Source: Coenobita brevimanus (taxonomy: Eukaryota > Arthropoda > Malacostraca > Decapoda > Coenobitidae). Taken from it: a stretch of DNA of 64,000 nucleotides. The notes under the pieces are model-generated. The model had not been told where the DNA came from, ran no database searches, and saw only the letters and a list, made by a program, of their open reading frames with translations. The position numbers and the translations under genes were made by a program. The DNA lies in NCBI GenBank assembly GCA_032717465.1, contig CM064732.1, positions 29,372,107 to 29,436,106 on the forward strand, read 5' to 3'. Below are positions 42,851 through 54,344 of the stretch, piece after piece (position 1 is the stretch's first letter; each line of letters opens with the position of its first letter).

Positions 42851-43184
42851 AATACCAGTTTCTCTAACTATCAATTTCCAAAATTTAAAAAAAAATTCCA
42901 TCCATCCATCTATCATCCAATCCTACATTGCCCCATGAGGAGCGCAGGAGCCCAGGGCTAGTATGGCAGCAAAACACGTGGCCTCAGAGTCCCCGGGGGG
43001 AGGATCATAAATACCCCCACCTTCCACCCCTCTCCCGGTGACGACCTGAGCTGCTTGGAATCAATGTCTGATTCTCTTCTTCTTCATTTCTGCCACATTT
43101 GCGATCATTCCTCTAACTTTCACTCTGTTGAGCACCACCTTTCCTTTAAACCTCACCTTCTTTTTCTAACTGAGACTCAGCTGT

Positions 43185-43778
43185 TTGAGGCAACTGACAG
43201 CAGACCCTCTTCTGTACCCTCCTACTAATTTCAATGCCAAAAGTGGCTGTTGTGTATATATACACATTGACTTATCTTGCTCTCGTGTTCCTGAACTCGA
43301 TTCTTCTGAATTCTCTACACTCTGGCTTCGGCTTTTCTGTCATTCTCTGACTAAATATATCTGTGCTGTTTACTTATCTCCTAATTCTACTGACTATCAA
43401 AAATTCTTTGACTATCTTACTTCTACGATGGAACACATTCTATCCATTTCTCCTTTCTCTGAAATCTCCATTCTTGGAGATTTCAATGTTCACCACCACC
43501 TTTGGTTCTCCTCTCCTTTCACTGATCCACCTGGTGAACAAGCCTACATCTTTTCTATCCTTAATGACCTAGGGCAGCTTGTACAGCACCGTACCCGTAT
43601 CCCTGACTGCCTTGGAGCGAGCTCCAACATACTTGACCTTTTCCTTACAACTAATCCTTCTGCTTACACTGTTAATCTCTTCTCTCCACTGGACTCCTCC
43701 GATCACAACCTTATCACCTTAACCTGTCCTATTGCTCTGGTAAGGCCTGTGGACCCTCCAAAGAAACGTCGTCTGTAG
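43185..43778 (+). pseudogene. LINE D endonuclease
   Basis: A 197-residue frame covers most of the APE-type nuclease: KSGCCVYIHIDLSCSRVPEL, ISILGDFNVHHHLWFSS (metal-site block), ASSNILDLFLTTNPSAYTVN, and LDSSDHNLITLTCPI with the catalytic SDH. The N-terminal strand with LLFLTETQLFEATD lies upstream in another frame, so the Met used here is internal. It nicks the target site in the family; this copy is inactive because of shifts. Confidence 0.8.
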
Positions 43779-44506
43779 CACTTTGGAGCTACATATTGGG
43801 AGGCCCTCAGGCAGTACTTCTTTGATTTTCCCTGGAATACCGGTAATTATTGCTTCCATGGCCGGGAGCCATCTGGGTGTGCCTTGCGCATTACAGAGGT
43901 TATCCTCTCGGGCATGGAAGCATACATTCCTTTCTCATATCCTCTGACTAATGCAAGAAAGCCTTGGTTTAATCACGCTTGTTCTAATGCTGTCCGCAAC
44001 AAGGAGAGGGCCTATAAAAGGTACCGGAGCCAACCCACCCTTGAATCACATCTTTTATACATTTCTGCCCGGAATCGTGCTAAGTCTGTTCCTCGCTCTG
44101 CTAAAAATAATTTCATCCATACTAAATGCTCTCAACTCTCCAACTAGAACTCTTCCCGCTCCTTCTGGCACCTTGCCAAAAACCTTTCTAACAACTTTAC
44201 CTCATCATCCTTCCCTCCTCTTTTCTACTCTGATGGCTCTTTAGCTATTTCCTCTACAGATAAAGCAGATCTCTTCGCTCAGACTTTCTCCTCCAATTCC
44301 ATCTTAGACAATTCCGGTGCTCTTTCTCCATCACTTCCCCCCTCTGACTTCCTCATGGCTGACATTAAAATTTCTTCAGCTGATGTATTTTCTGCCATCA
44401 CAGGCCTCAATACTAATAAGGCATATGGGCCTGATGGAGTCCCTCCTGTTGTTCTCAAGAACTGTGCTTCTGTGCTTACACCCTGCCTAGGCAAACTCTT
44501 TCGCCT

Positions 44507-45322
44507 TTGCTTATCAACTTGTACCTTTCCTTCTTGCTGGAAGTTTGCTCTCATTCAGCCAGTCCAAAGAAGGGTGACCATTCCCAACCTTCTAATTATC
44601 GTCCAATTGCTTTAACATCCTGTATCTCAAAAGATTTCGAGTCAATTCTTAATAGAAAAATTTTAAAGCATCTTTCCTATCACAACCTTCTTTCTGATCA
44701 TCAGTACGGGTTCCGCCAGGGACACTCCACTGGCGATCTTCTCACCTACCTTACAGACTCCTGGTCATCCTCCTTTCGGGACTTTGGCGAAAGCTTTGTC
44801 ATTGCACTTGACATCTCAAAGGCTTTCGATCGAGTCTGGCATAAATCTTTAATTTCCAAACTGCCCTCTTACGGTTTCTGTCCTTCTATCTGTGCCTTCA
44901 CCTCTAGCTTCCTTACTGGTCATTCTATAGCCGCTGTTGTAGACAGCCATCGTTCTTCTCCTAGATCTATCAACAGTGGTGTTCCTCAGGGCTCTGTCCA
45001 AACACCAACTCCCTTCCTTTTATTCATCAATGACCTAAGCTGTACATCTAACCCTATCCACTCATACGCTGATGATTTCACCCTTCATCTTTCCGTTCGG
45101 TTCCGGCAACATCCATCTCAGCAGTTACTTCAACAAACAAGGGATGAGGCTATGGCACACCTCATGTCTGACTTGGCTCGTATCTCTGACTGGGGTAAAA
45201 ATAATCTTGTTGTTTTTAATGCATCAAAGACTCAGTTTTTACACCTATCAACCCGACAAAATCTTGCACATGTACACTCACTAATGTTTAATATACTCAG
45301 CTCAATCCTGCATCATCCATGA
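44507..45322 (+). pseudogene. LINE D reverse transcriptase, core
   Basis: This frame carries NYRPIALTSCISKDFESILN, YGFRQGHSTGDLLTYLTDSW, ALDISKAFDRVWHKSLISKL, SGVPQGSVQTP and catalytic YADDFTLHL. The upstream palm start (NKAYGPDGVPPVVLKNC, 44415) and the downstream C-terminal region (FIRPYLEYNSHVWGGSPHTA, 45470) are in other frames, so the ORF is broken at least twice. Homologous to 19893-21337 and 58378-59957. Confidence 0.85.
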
Positions 45323-46016
45323 ACATGCTTGGGGTTTCATTTACTCGGGACTTATCTTGGAAGGATCATAATACATCTCTTATCAAGTCTGCTTCCAAGA
45401 GACTAGGTGTGCTAAGCAGACTCTGTTCCTTCTTTACCCCGCACAACTGTTGACTCTATACAGGGGTTTTATCCGTCCCTATTTAGAGTACAACTCTCAT
45501 GTGTGGGGAGGTTCCCCACATACAGCTCTTCTCAATAGGGTGGAATCAAAGGCTTTTCGTCTCATTAACTCTCCTCCTCTTACTGTCTCCCTTCAACCTC
45601 TTGTCTCTTCATCGCACTGTTGCATCTTTATCTCTTTTCTATCACTACTTCAATGGTCACTTCTCCTCTGAACTGTCTGCATGCATTTCTCCACCTCTAA
45701 GACGGGTGCTACGCACCAGTCTAGCTGCAAACTCTCATCCCTTTTCTGTCGAACTCTCTAATGCAAGAGTGAAACGTTACTCCCAGTCCTTCATTTATGC
45801 CACGGGTCAATTCTGGATCTGTCACCCTCTGTGTGTATTCCCTACTTCATATGATCTCCGGTCTTTCAAACGCAGTGTGTCCAGGCATCTCGAAATGATC
45901 GGATCTTGAATTTGCCTCTCTCCTGTATTTTGTTTTTCTCTTGGAAAGAACAATAATTGTGGGCTCCTGGCCTTTGATTCCTTCTTCTTTGCATAAAAAA
46001 AAAAAAAAAAAAAAAG

Positions 46017-47855
46017 TTACACCAACCCCAGGTTGATGCGTTGCAAGCTCCAGGCGGCTCTCCCTTTTAAGAGCCTGATCTTCTTAAAGTCAGATGAAAC
46101 ATCCTTCAGGTTGTAATCATTCTTTATTATGTACCCCTCAGGGTAGGACTGGGACACAACCAGCTGACATGCCTGCAAAAACCCAGGAGTATTCCACCAT
46201 GAAACCAAGTCCTGCAGTGCCTTCACATTGAAGAAGTCGTCCCAATTCACTGGCACTCGGGAACTTCTTCCTCACGGCGGAGTGAATAATGTCAATGTAG
46301 TCCTGGGGGGTTGCAACTGACTCTGCCTTCCGGATCTGTTCTTCAATAAATCCCAAGGCTCAGTCACAGGGCAGGTATGAGTGGGCACTTTTCATAAAAA
46401 TAAATTCCACCTGGAACAAACACTTCCTGTGCACCTGCTGCAGTGCCATAAGCAGCATGTTTATATTCTTATTTTGGTCTGCATAATTGTCACAAAAAAT
46501 GCGCAGGTGCACAAAGTCCTGCCTTTACTGGTCCATTTTCCTGTCCAGCCACTTCAGGAGACAGCTAGCCATCTCGTCTGATCCTCGTCCCGCAATTGCC
46601 TCATCCCACACAAACACTGTTCCCTCCTTTTCACAAAGGTCATACACACAAAAGTTATACACCCACATTTTGTACTTGTAGTAAGCAATACTGGTCGAGA
46701 GATGAGGGCATGGCAGAGTTTCTTCACGGTCAATGCACACGACCTTCAGGTCAGTGCTCTCTACACTTGCAGCCACCTGTTCATTCTGGCGGAGTAGGCT
46801 GCATGACACCAGTGCAATGGCCTAGTGCTCTGCCAGACTCTCTTCACCACTGTACTTCTCATTCATCCACACAACATACCAGCTATAAAGCTCACTTACG
46901 GTGCCACCACTTTCAAGATATTTCCGGTGTGGTGCATGTGCTCACGAGTAATGACTAGCTGTTACAGGCAGACTTTTTATGTGCCCGCGTACATGCTGCA
47001 GCTGGTCACTAGTTATGGCCCTACCAGAGGGATGAAAGCAACACAATTCAGGGGTTAGTGTGCCATGAGGGGACATTTTCCTTTTCAGAATCAATAGCCT
47101 CACTTTCTTGTCACCGAGGCCGTGAATGGAAATGAAGGTTTTCCTACCCACTGAAATTTCCCTCAGTTCACCTTAATACAAAACTTATAGAGCACTGACC
47201 TCTGCATGACTTCTTTGGCTGAACATTTATATTTTACAGGCTCCACATGAATCAGAGACTGCAGGTACGCATTCTGGGCATTACAGACTCCCACAGCCCA
47301 GAAACCTTTAAAAACACTCTCGATATTCCCCCTCCCTACCTTTGTGAAACAGCCATCAGGGCACAAAGCACCAATTTGTTTAGCAGGCACACGTTTCTTT
47401 GTTGCATGGCCCACGTACTTAAGGCCAAGGTTATGGCATTTCTTTGCCACATTCTGCTGCCATGAAGAAACATTCTTTGACCTTACTTGGCCCCACTTCT
47501 CGGTATGTGCCATGCCACTGCCACCCTCACCACTAGGCCTGCCTGGTGCTTCCACATGACCCCGCTGGCCTACACTTTCACTTTCATCACCACCACCACT
47601 CTGCGTGGTGCCAACAAAACCACTTTAAAGCACATTATCACCACTATCACTGTCATGGGAGAAATGATTGACCCTAATATCAGTTAAATCAGGCACATAC
47701 ATGGGGTTGTTGGGGTCGGAGTCGCTAGATGCCCCTGACTCAACTACCCCACAGAAAGCACGTTTGCTTAGAGTAGCACCGCTATCACCACTATAGTAGG
47801 ACTCGCCTAAGTTTGCGGCTGTGGTGTGGCCCGCACCTGTGTACAGTGTTGCCAC
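46017..47855 (-). pseudogene. Unidentified transposon-like ORF, broken
   Basis: In minus order: an acidic N-terminus (YSGDSGATLSKRAF, 47795-47750), a basic block KCHNLGLKYVGHATKKRVPA with a Cys-containing GALCPDGCFTKVG (about 47420-47330), CNAQNAYLQSLIHVEPVKYK (about 47280), CFHPSGRAITSDQLQHVRGH then IKSLPVTASHYS (about 47040-46950), KMWVYNFCVYDLCEKEGTVF and MASCLLKWLDRK (about 46660-46530), and DYIDIIHSAVRKKFPSA (about 46300). Frames change several times. The pattern recalls widespread arthropod transposon-related proteins with a P-x-G-R..H-x-x-S-x-P..SHYS motif; I cannot name the family. Confidence 0.45.
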
Positions 47856-48945
47856 GTTTTCTATACCGTTATCTCTCTCTCTCTCTCCTGGCGGGAGATG
47901 TGAGCCACCCTGAGTACTTTTGATTCTTTTATAAGTTATTTATAATTGTGCTCTCATTTGTTAATTTGGTTTTGTTACATTTAGTGATATTTATCATTTT
48001 TTGTATACGGCAACAGATGACCCGTTATTGCAGTACCATGATTGATTTTCATTCATTCATTCTCTTTCCCCTTCCTCCATCTCTCTCTCAGCCTGACAAT
48101 GCCTCCACGACCACCACCACCCCCCGTCATGCCGACAATGCATTCAACCTTGCCCCTCTCCTGCCTGCCTCTCTCTCTCTCTCTCTCTCTTTTATTGCAA
48201 GAGACATTTTGGATATTTTCTTTTACATAATATTGTATATATATTGTAAATTTGACATCATTTCCACACCACCCCTGAGATCAAGGCCACCGACTGGGTG
48301 TGGAAGTGTTGCCGCTCGTGATTGAATATTTTTTTTTTTTCTTCAGTATTGGCATATGCCTACTATTTTGTCCTACATTTTAGCTTATGATTATAAATGT
48401 GATTATTCCTCGCCCTTAAAATTACGGTAAAAGCCAGTAAATGTGAGCATTTTTCCCTAGCAACACCTGTACAAGCTATGCTTAGGTCTACGGAGGGGTA
48501 CGTACTTTACCTTAGGCCAGACTGGGTGTGTCACTGTTGCCACTCACAAGAATTATATGAATTATTTCTTTTACTTTGGATATTGGCATATTTCTTCTTT
48601 TTTCAGACTCATTCTCTTATATCCATAACTGTAATACAGTATTATTACCCACCCTAAAACTACGCTAAAAAACATTAAAAGTGACTACAATTTCTTTTAG
48701 CAACACTGTACAATATGTATGCCATGTTTCTGAGTTACCGTATAAATATTTTATGCATAATAAGATTACTGTTGATTCATCCATCAAAATACACGTGTAA
48801 GTTTTATTCATCTGAATTTATCGTATTTGTGTTGCCTTGTAGATAAATAGCTTCCGTTTCACATCACAAGTTGGGGAAACATGGCACCATTGTACACAGG
48901 TCCGGGCCACACCACAGCCGCAAACTTAGGCGAGTCCTACTTTAG
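47796..48945. repeat. Inverted repeat pair enclosing a tandem duplication
   Basis: TAGGACTCGCCTAAGTTTGC..TGTGTACAGTG (47796-47855) reappears inverted at 48882-48945. Between them a unit of about 240 bp is duplicated: ACTGGGTGTGGAAGTGTTGCC at 48293 and ACTGGGTGTGTCACTGTTGCC at 48520, plus two TAGCAACACTGTACA-like words (48459, 48699). (CT)n tracts lie at 47874 and 48173. The left arm is also the start of the broken ORF above. Confidence 0.7.
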
Positions 48946-49619
48946 CACCATTCACTTGGTCCATACCTGATAGCCCTGCAACACTTTCCTCGTGCTCTTC
49001 ACATTGTTGGTGAAGTTTGGTGCTCATAACACTCGAAATGCACAGAAAAGAAAGCACAAAAGTACGGAGCGTCCTTGTTGTGTTTGCTGGGAAAGCCAAA
49101 ACAAAAGGGACTAACATGGCTGCACACAAACTGGGCCCCCATTGACTGGGAGCAGTCACACGACGTGAGTGGAGCGCTCTGATTGGCTGGTGCCACACCC
49201 GCATGAAGGAGGAGATTCTCACAGTTTCGGATGCCGTTCTAATTCAGAATTTTCCGCAGGGAGGGAGCTACATAACCCCATCCCTCACTTGCCACACTAT
49301 TTATACTGGTTGGGTAGCCCTTCTAATTGGGAATACTTTGCTCAGAACAGAGTGCCAACTGCCTTGATGGTTGTTAGCAATGTTTACCTTCAGTGGATTT
49401 TCACCACTACCTACAGTGGCCGAAGGGACACCCATCCACTCCCACACAAAAGTAAACACCTCAATATAGTGCTATACCACATTATCTCCATTTCTGGTGG
49501 GGTGATGCAAGCCGCCCTTCTAATGTGGAGCACCTCAAATTTATTTTGATAATACCTTGTCTTTTGGTCTTTTACAGTGTGAACACCTGCTCTTCTCGCA
49601 AAAACATAACACTATCTTT

Positions 49620-50070
49620 CTATCTATCTATAGCCTGACGCCCTAATCCCGCAAAGGGTGGCCGCAGACAAAACGCCTCCAAGTCACTCTGTCACCCACC
49701 ATTTGACTACCCTCCCCCCAACTCACCCCCCCCTCCCTCATATACCTCTCAACTCCATCCCTCCACCTCATCCTTGGTCTACCCCTCCCTCTCCCTCCCT
49801 CCACCTCACCTACATACACCCTCGTAGTCAGTCTTTCATTCTCCATTCTCTCCACATGTCCAAACCACCTCAGTGTATTTCTCCTAATCCTCTCAACCAC
49901 ATCCACATCTACCCCACAACATTCCTTCACTGTTTCATTCGTCAACCTGTCCCTCCATGTCACTCCACATGCTCCTCTCAAGTAACTCATTTCCACTGCT
50001 CTCACTCTTGACTTGTTCCCCTCTTGCAAGGTCCATGCCTCGCTTCCATACGTCAGGGTAGGGATCACAC
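49620..50070 (-). mobile_element. LINE subfamily A2, 3' fragment
   Basis: The minus strand reads IPTLTYGSEAWTLQEGNKSR, SYLRGACGVTWRDRLTNET, LRWFGHVERMENERLTTRV and WRRFVCGHPLRD*, then the GATA tail. It is an open, barely diverged 3' piece of the 22920-25008 type. In 48946-49619 no gene is supported. Confidence 0.9.
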
Positions 50071-50084
50071 TACATAACACAAAC

Positions 50085-50580
50085 AAGTTAATTCGGTCCG
50101 TTGTATGCACCACTCACGTTCTGCCTTTCTACACTGTCTATGCTAAGAATTAATGGAAGGACCATACCATGGAGAATTATCATGTACAATGACTGTTTTT
50201 ACCACCTCAGGACAATAATAGTCAAAAATTTAACTAAGCTCATTGTTATATATATATCAACGAAATCATCAGAAGAAAGAGTTGAAGAATCAATGTAGTT
50301 TAAATGCTGATCAATTTCAAGACACACCAAATGGTGGTCAATGTTCCTGTAATTTCTGAACCTGATAACATTTTTATAGGAAGAGGGTTTCGGGATATCA
50401 AAACTAAAAGTGATCAGAGCATGATCAGATATGAGGGGGTCAACTGAGTCAACCTCAACATCAGATACGTATCTGCAGCCAACAGGGACGGGATTAAGTC
50501 AAGGACATGTCCCGAAATATGAGCTGGATCACTCACATGACTGAAAAAATTATTCTGGGTGATCAACAACTAATTCTGAA
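50085..50580 (-). mobile_element. LINE family E, endonuclease C-part relic
   Basis: On the minus strand VEVDSVDPLISDHALITFSF is the terminal SDH block of an L2/CR1-type endonuclease, followed by YKNVIRFRNYRNIDHHLV. Stops are frequent. It complements the RT-only E copy at 36480-38060. Confidence 0.65.
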
Positions 50581-50583
50581 GAA

Positions 50584-50745
50584 GCATTTTCAATATTTTT
50601 CCCTTTGCTTCTTTATATAAAAAACAGTTAACGAACCAGTACTGTATGTGTCACACAACTTCTGGACAGGAACACCACAATCCAATTTTGTAAACAGTTC
50701 TGCTACCTTATCCTGTTTTATTTTGTTTTTAGCATAATAAAAATG
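50584..50745 (-). pseudogene. Tigger/jerky-type HTH relic
   Basis: The minus strand reads DKVAELFTKLDCGVPVQKLC, then a CENP-B-type recognition helix ending YIKKQREKY, and stops. This is the N-terminal DNA-binding region of a pogo-superfamily transposase; the DDE domain is absent. It directly adjoins the LINE E piece. From 50746 to 51670 nothing else is supported. Confidence 0.65.
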
Positions 50746-51670
50746 TCTTACTGCACTAAATCCCTCCAAAAAGCTGCTATTACACCATTCTGTCCTGCCA
50801 GGTGAGTAAAAATATATGTAAAGATATAGGCAGCCAGTGCAGTAGGTCACCTGGTAGCTACATATCAGTTACTATGATAATGGTGTGCCTCGCGGCGACT
50901 GACTTCCACATGCAAATAAATGTGAAACATGCTATTGCCTTATGCACCCACACTCAATTAGAGAGTGTCTCAGTAGGTACCAGTGATGAAAATAACCTTC
51001 TGATTTGATAGTAGTAGTAATTATGAATAAACTGAAGTGGTAATATGGTTCACAAGGTCAGAAGAAATATGAGAGAAAAGGGTTGTCTGGATTATGACTG
51101 GGAGTAAGTGAATTGGTGTAAACACTGCTGATTCAGTCCCTCCAGTTTGTCTGGGAATTATTATTTGCGTACCAGGCAATAAAGTGAGTGTAAACTTGCG
51201 GATCCTGAACTACTGCATTTATTCCCACTTATTGCTTTACTTGGTTATTAAGGGGTTTCGTTATTGCAGTTGTTAGGCAGACCAATGAACTACGATCAAA
51301 AAAGGTTTGACTGTATTGAAAAAGGCTTGTGTTTATGCTTGACACCACCAATGGCACTTGCATCTTTCTTAAAAGCCATTGCTAGGGTTATATATAAACA
51401 GAATAAGCTACAAAACGGACATAATACAGGGCAGTCTAAGACATGCAATGCAAACAATCCAGGTGGGCACGTACTACACTTAACATCATCTGTGGCCGCC
51501 TGGTAAACTGGTCTGGTGGGCACAGAAATTTCGAGTGTCCTCTTATGATTGTGCCCAGATTAAAAGAGGTGCCGGACCATCTGATGCCAGAAAATTGGTG
51601 GTGTGCCTGTACTAAAAGCAGAATGAAAAATACCCCAGACAGGAGCAGCAGAAACTTGTTAATGACTCAC

Positions 51671-51833
51671 CATAAGCCCAATGGCAGTAAGAGATATGTT
51701 GAGTTCTTGTGTCTGGGAGCCAAACTTTGCAGCAGTGTCAACAGTAAGTGGTAAACAGGCCCAAGGCATCAATGGCAAGAAATCTGTCACCACCAGCTGC
51801 AAGCACTGAAATGCCAGTCTCACTAGGTGTTCA
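51671..51833 (-). CDS. MON2: MON2 exon b
   Basis: The exon is 163 bp: one base completing a Ser codon, then 54 codons. The acceptor is CACCCACAG|TGAACAC after a pyrimidine-rich tract, and the donor is CTTATG|GTGAGT. The protein contains [18 protein letters not shown] and [13 protein letters not shown], which are among the best conserved blocks of Mon2. It ends in phase 0, as the next exon requires. The flanking introns contain LINE fragments and a pogo-type relic, but nothing interrupts the exon. No frameshift or stop is seen, which supports a functional gene rather than a processed or decayed copy. Confidence 0.93.
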
Positions 51834-51999
51834 CTGTGGGTGAAAGAAAGGAGTATGTACTGAATAAACACAGTCCTGATAAGGAGCAATATCCAGTCCA
51901 CAGATACATAAAACTCCTTTGCATCATGCAACCAGCTCCACAAGGTGAGATACAGTATGACTGCCTACCTTATGCCACAGTATAAAATACTGCATCATA

Positions 52000-52000
52000 C

Positions 52001-52038
<38 letters not shown>
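52000..52038 (+). repeat. Poly(A), about 36 nt
   Basis: A long A tract with no recognisable retroposon body upstream; the piggyBac MITE starts 50 bp downstream. Confidence 0.9.
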
Positions 52039-52041
<3 letters not shown>

Positions 52042-52088
52042 CCCAAATTTCCCTGCTGTCGCCCCCTAATGACCCTCCAAAGCCTGCC

Positions 52089-52761
52089 TTAACCCTTTAA
52101 CTGTGGGTGTCATCCCAGAATGACACTGCAAAAACTGGACCAAACCGCGGGTGTCATTCTCGAATGTTTGTGAATATTTTGAATAACGCGCGTTTTTTCT
52201 GTGCGCCAATTGTTTCAAGGGAGAGTAGCTATTAAGTTCTTTCACTCCAGCCGACCCCCACCTCCCTCCTCCCATCCCCCAGGCCCCCACCTCTCACCCC
52301 CCGGGCCCCCCACCCCACCCCTGACCAAACACGCATCAGTATCTGTCCAGCTGTGTGAGTGACGACACCGCTGATGTGGCAGTGAAGTGCAGGCAATTAC
52401 AGTGCCTTTTACCTGCCTCAGTGAACACAGAGTGGGTGTTTATCGTATGTGCAGTGTTCATATATGTTTACAGTATTATTATCAGAATGAGGTTGGCATT
52501 TGGTAATGGTGTGTGAGCGAAAAATAGTGATTTTAGATCGCTCACTTCTAATGGCTCTGCCCATCCAGTGATAGTCAATGAAATCATGAAACCTACATCA
52601 TTGCAAAGCCGAAGGTTAGTACTTTCTAATGGTACCTTATTTTTCGCTCTAGATTTATTCTGTGCAGAGTTATAAAGGTTTAAAGTTTGTTAACATTTTG
52701 GCTGGAACCCCTGCAGGAGAGGCTAGTCGGGGCAAAACAATGCCCGCGGTTAAAGGGTTAA
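52089..52761. mobile_element. piggyBac-type MITE of a second family
   Basis: TTAA at 52089-52092 and 52758-52761 bracket termini CCCTTTAACTGTGGGTG and, inverted, CCCTTTAACCGCGGGC. The first 60 bp carry GGGTGTCAT twice (52105 and 52148). It has no transposase and is unrelated inside to the 10380 and 25278 elements. Confidence 0.85.
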
Positions 52762-53084
52762 TATTCCCAGCACCAAACACTGTTAAACACACCTACTGTT
52801 CTACTTACATAAGCTGTGAAAGTGCTAAGAAAACAAGAAATAGCATTTGCTCTTGAAGGAAAATGTAAAAATCTTCTTCCTTTAAACCCCTTTCAAAGAC
52901 TGTAACAACACTAACAGCTGATCGGCTGATCAGGTGTCAGGCATGTAACATTCATGTTTGACTTAATTATGAGAAGTTTCAAATTTACAAGGCCAAAAAT
53001 TGATAGGAATGTTAATCCACTAGTTATGAGTACAGTTACAAGATTTAGTTCACCTACATCACTCTCTGTGAAATATTTCTATGA

Positions 53085-53590
53085 GAGTGAATGGACAGTG
53101 TCGATTTGAGAGGGAGCTGCCTGGAATTTGTGGAAGAGTTTGGCAGCTGAGGGGCACTGAGTGTTGGAGAAGTAGGAGCTAGTTCCACTGATATAATGGG
53201 AAGTGGATGAAAGCAGCTTAGGAAACTGCCTCTTCTGACTATGAAGAAGCACTCCTTTCTTTTCATACTACTGGTACTATCTAAACAAGTGTGAAAATTC
53301 TAATGCTGCATGGCAGTGAGACTTAACCTGCAAGAAAAGAGGATAAATGTTGACTGGAATGCAGAACAAATGTAGATCAGAATGCACCAAAATGAGGATG
53401 TTCATGTGGATGAACGGGGTATCACTAATTGACAGAAAACAGAACAATGTGCTGTGAGAGATAATTCGCATGAGAATTATTAGAGAAGTACTGTACTGTA
53501 ATGTGAATTGGTAGGTTAAGATGATTTGAACATGTTACAAGGATGGAGAGAGAAGGACGGGCTGAGAGCCAAAGGTATGGTTAATCTTAA
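53085..53590 (+). mobile_element. LINE family B, ancient 3' relic
   Basis: Heavily mutated but collinear with B: TTGTGGAAGAGTTTGGCAGC, GGAGCTAGTTCCACTG, TTAGGAAACTGCCTCTTCTG, AATGCTGCATGGCAGTGAGAC (the SVMLYGSET codons) and AAGATGATTTGAACATGTTA (the LRWFEHV codons). It is the oldest B copy here. In 52762-53084 nothing is recognised. Confidence 0.65.
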
Positions 53591-53684
53591 GAAATGCCCT
53601 GAACTACAGTAGCCTATATAGGAAAAGCAAAACCAGTGTTGCAACGAACAGCATTTTTATTATGTATGTCCAAACATTTTGACA

Positions 53685-53720
53685 TATTCATCTGTCATCT
53701 TCAGTGGATCTAAAAAGATA
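53685..53720 (-). ncRNA. Hammerhead-ribozyme-like motif, left LTR
   Basis: On the minus strand the core word CTGAAGA is followed by a five-pair stem (TGACA/TGTCA) around GATGAATA and then AAA. In hammerheads CUGANGA, stem II and GAAA appear in this order; here the G of GAAA is A. Penelope LTRs are known to carry hammerheads. Probably inactive; structure inferred by eye. Confidence 0.4.
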
Positions 53721-54254
53721 AAAATAACCTGTAAGGTAATTAAATGCCTACAAGAACTATCTGAGCTTAAGCTCATTGTACTTATATAAAAGAAAGGAAA
53801 AAAAAAAAAAAAAAACTGTTAAATTACATGGGAGACTTAGCTGCACAATATATTCAGAAGGACAGCAGACTGACAATTGTTTATGGCCATTTTCGTATAT
53901 TAATATGAATGGATTCTAGTATTCTTAGATTCTTACTGGCATATGTGTCCATTATACAGAAATTCTTGGGATCAACAGAAGTATTACAATGATATGACTG
54001 TTCCCTTACCGCTGAGTGAGGAGGGTCGCTCGCAGGAAGTCCTGCTCGATTGACCACTATGCTTGTCAACCCTTAGCTTGAAAGCTCAGATTGTGCTTCC
54101 AATATTCCCTGTATGGCAACTAGGGGACTTATATTCATAAATGAGTGACGAGCGAAGGGCAGTCGGTAGCCTGTCTTTGTAAAGAAAAAAATGACTGAAT
54201 CTTAAAATCATTCTTATACATGACCTTACAGGTCATTTTTATCTCTTTAGGTCC

Positions 54255-54290
54255 ATTGAAGATGACATAGATGAATATGTCAAAACGTCT
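54255..54290 (+). ncRNA. Hammerhead-ribozyme-like motif, right LTR
   Basis: The inverted copy reads TTGAAGA, then a seven-pair stem TGACATA/TATGTCA around GATGAA, then AAAACG. The first C of the core and the G of GAAA are altered. The stem is conserved although its length differs from the left copy. Confidence 0.4.
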
Positions 54291-54344
54291 GGACAAAATA
54301 CAATTGCTGTTCGTTGCAACACTGCATATAGGGACTGTTTAGTT

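Larger units (their letters stand above)
43040..46015 (+). mobile_element. LINE family D, longest copy, poly(A) tail
   Basis: Endonuclease (from about 43050) and RT (about 44370-45900) of a jockey/I-type element, ending in a 21-A tail at 45995. Several frameshifts are present. The tail directly abuts the minus-strand relic ORF at 46016. Confidence 0.9.
53637..54330 (-). mobile_element. Penelope-like element relic with inverted LTR copies
   Basis: The minus strand between 54069 and 53880 reads NFCIMDTYASKNLRILESIH, resembling the C-terminal part of the GIY-YIG endonuclease of Penelope-like elements. It is followed by an LTR-like block (53745-53637) whose inverted copy, about 105 bp, closes the other side at 54225-54328. 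Both carry GAAGATGACA..ATGTCAAAA and end TGTTGCAACGAACAGC. The RT is missing. LINE C is inserted immediately to the right. Confidence 0.65.

Noticed and set aside
48926..49222. Minus-strand ORFs with several Cys and His as a zinc-finger gene
   Set aside because: Two overlapping frames look alike in quality, no regular finger spacing is present, and there is no start or splice support.
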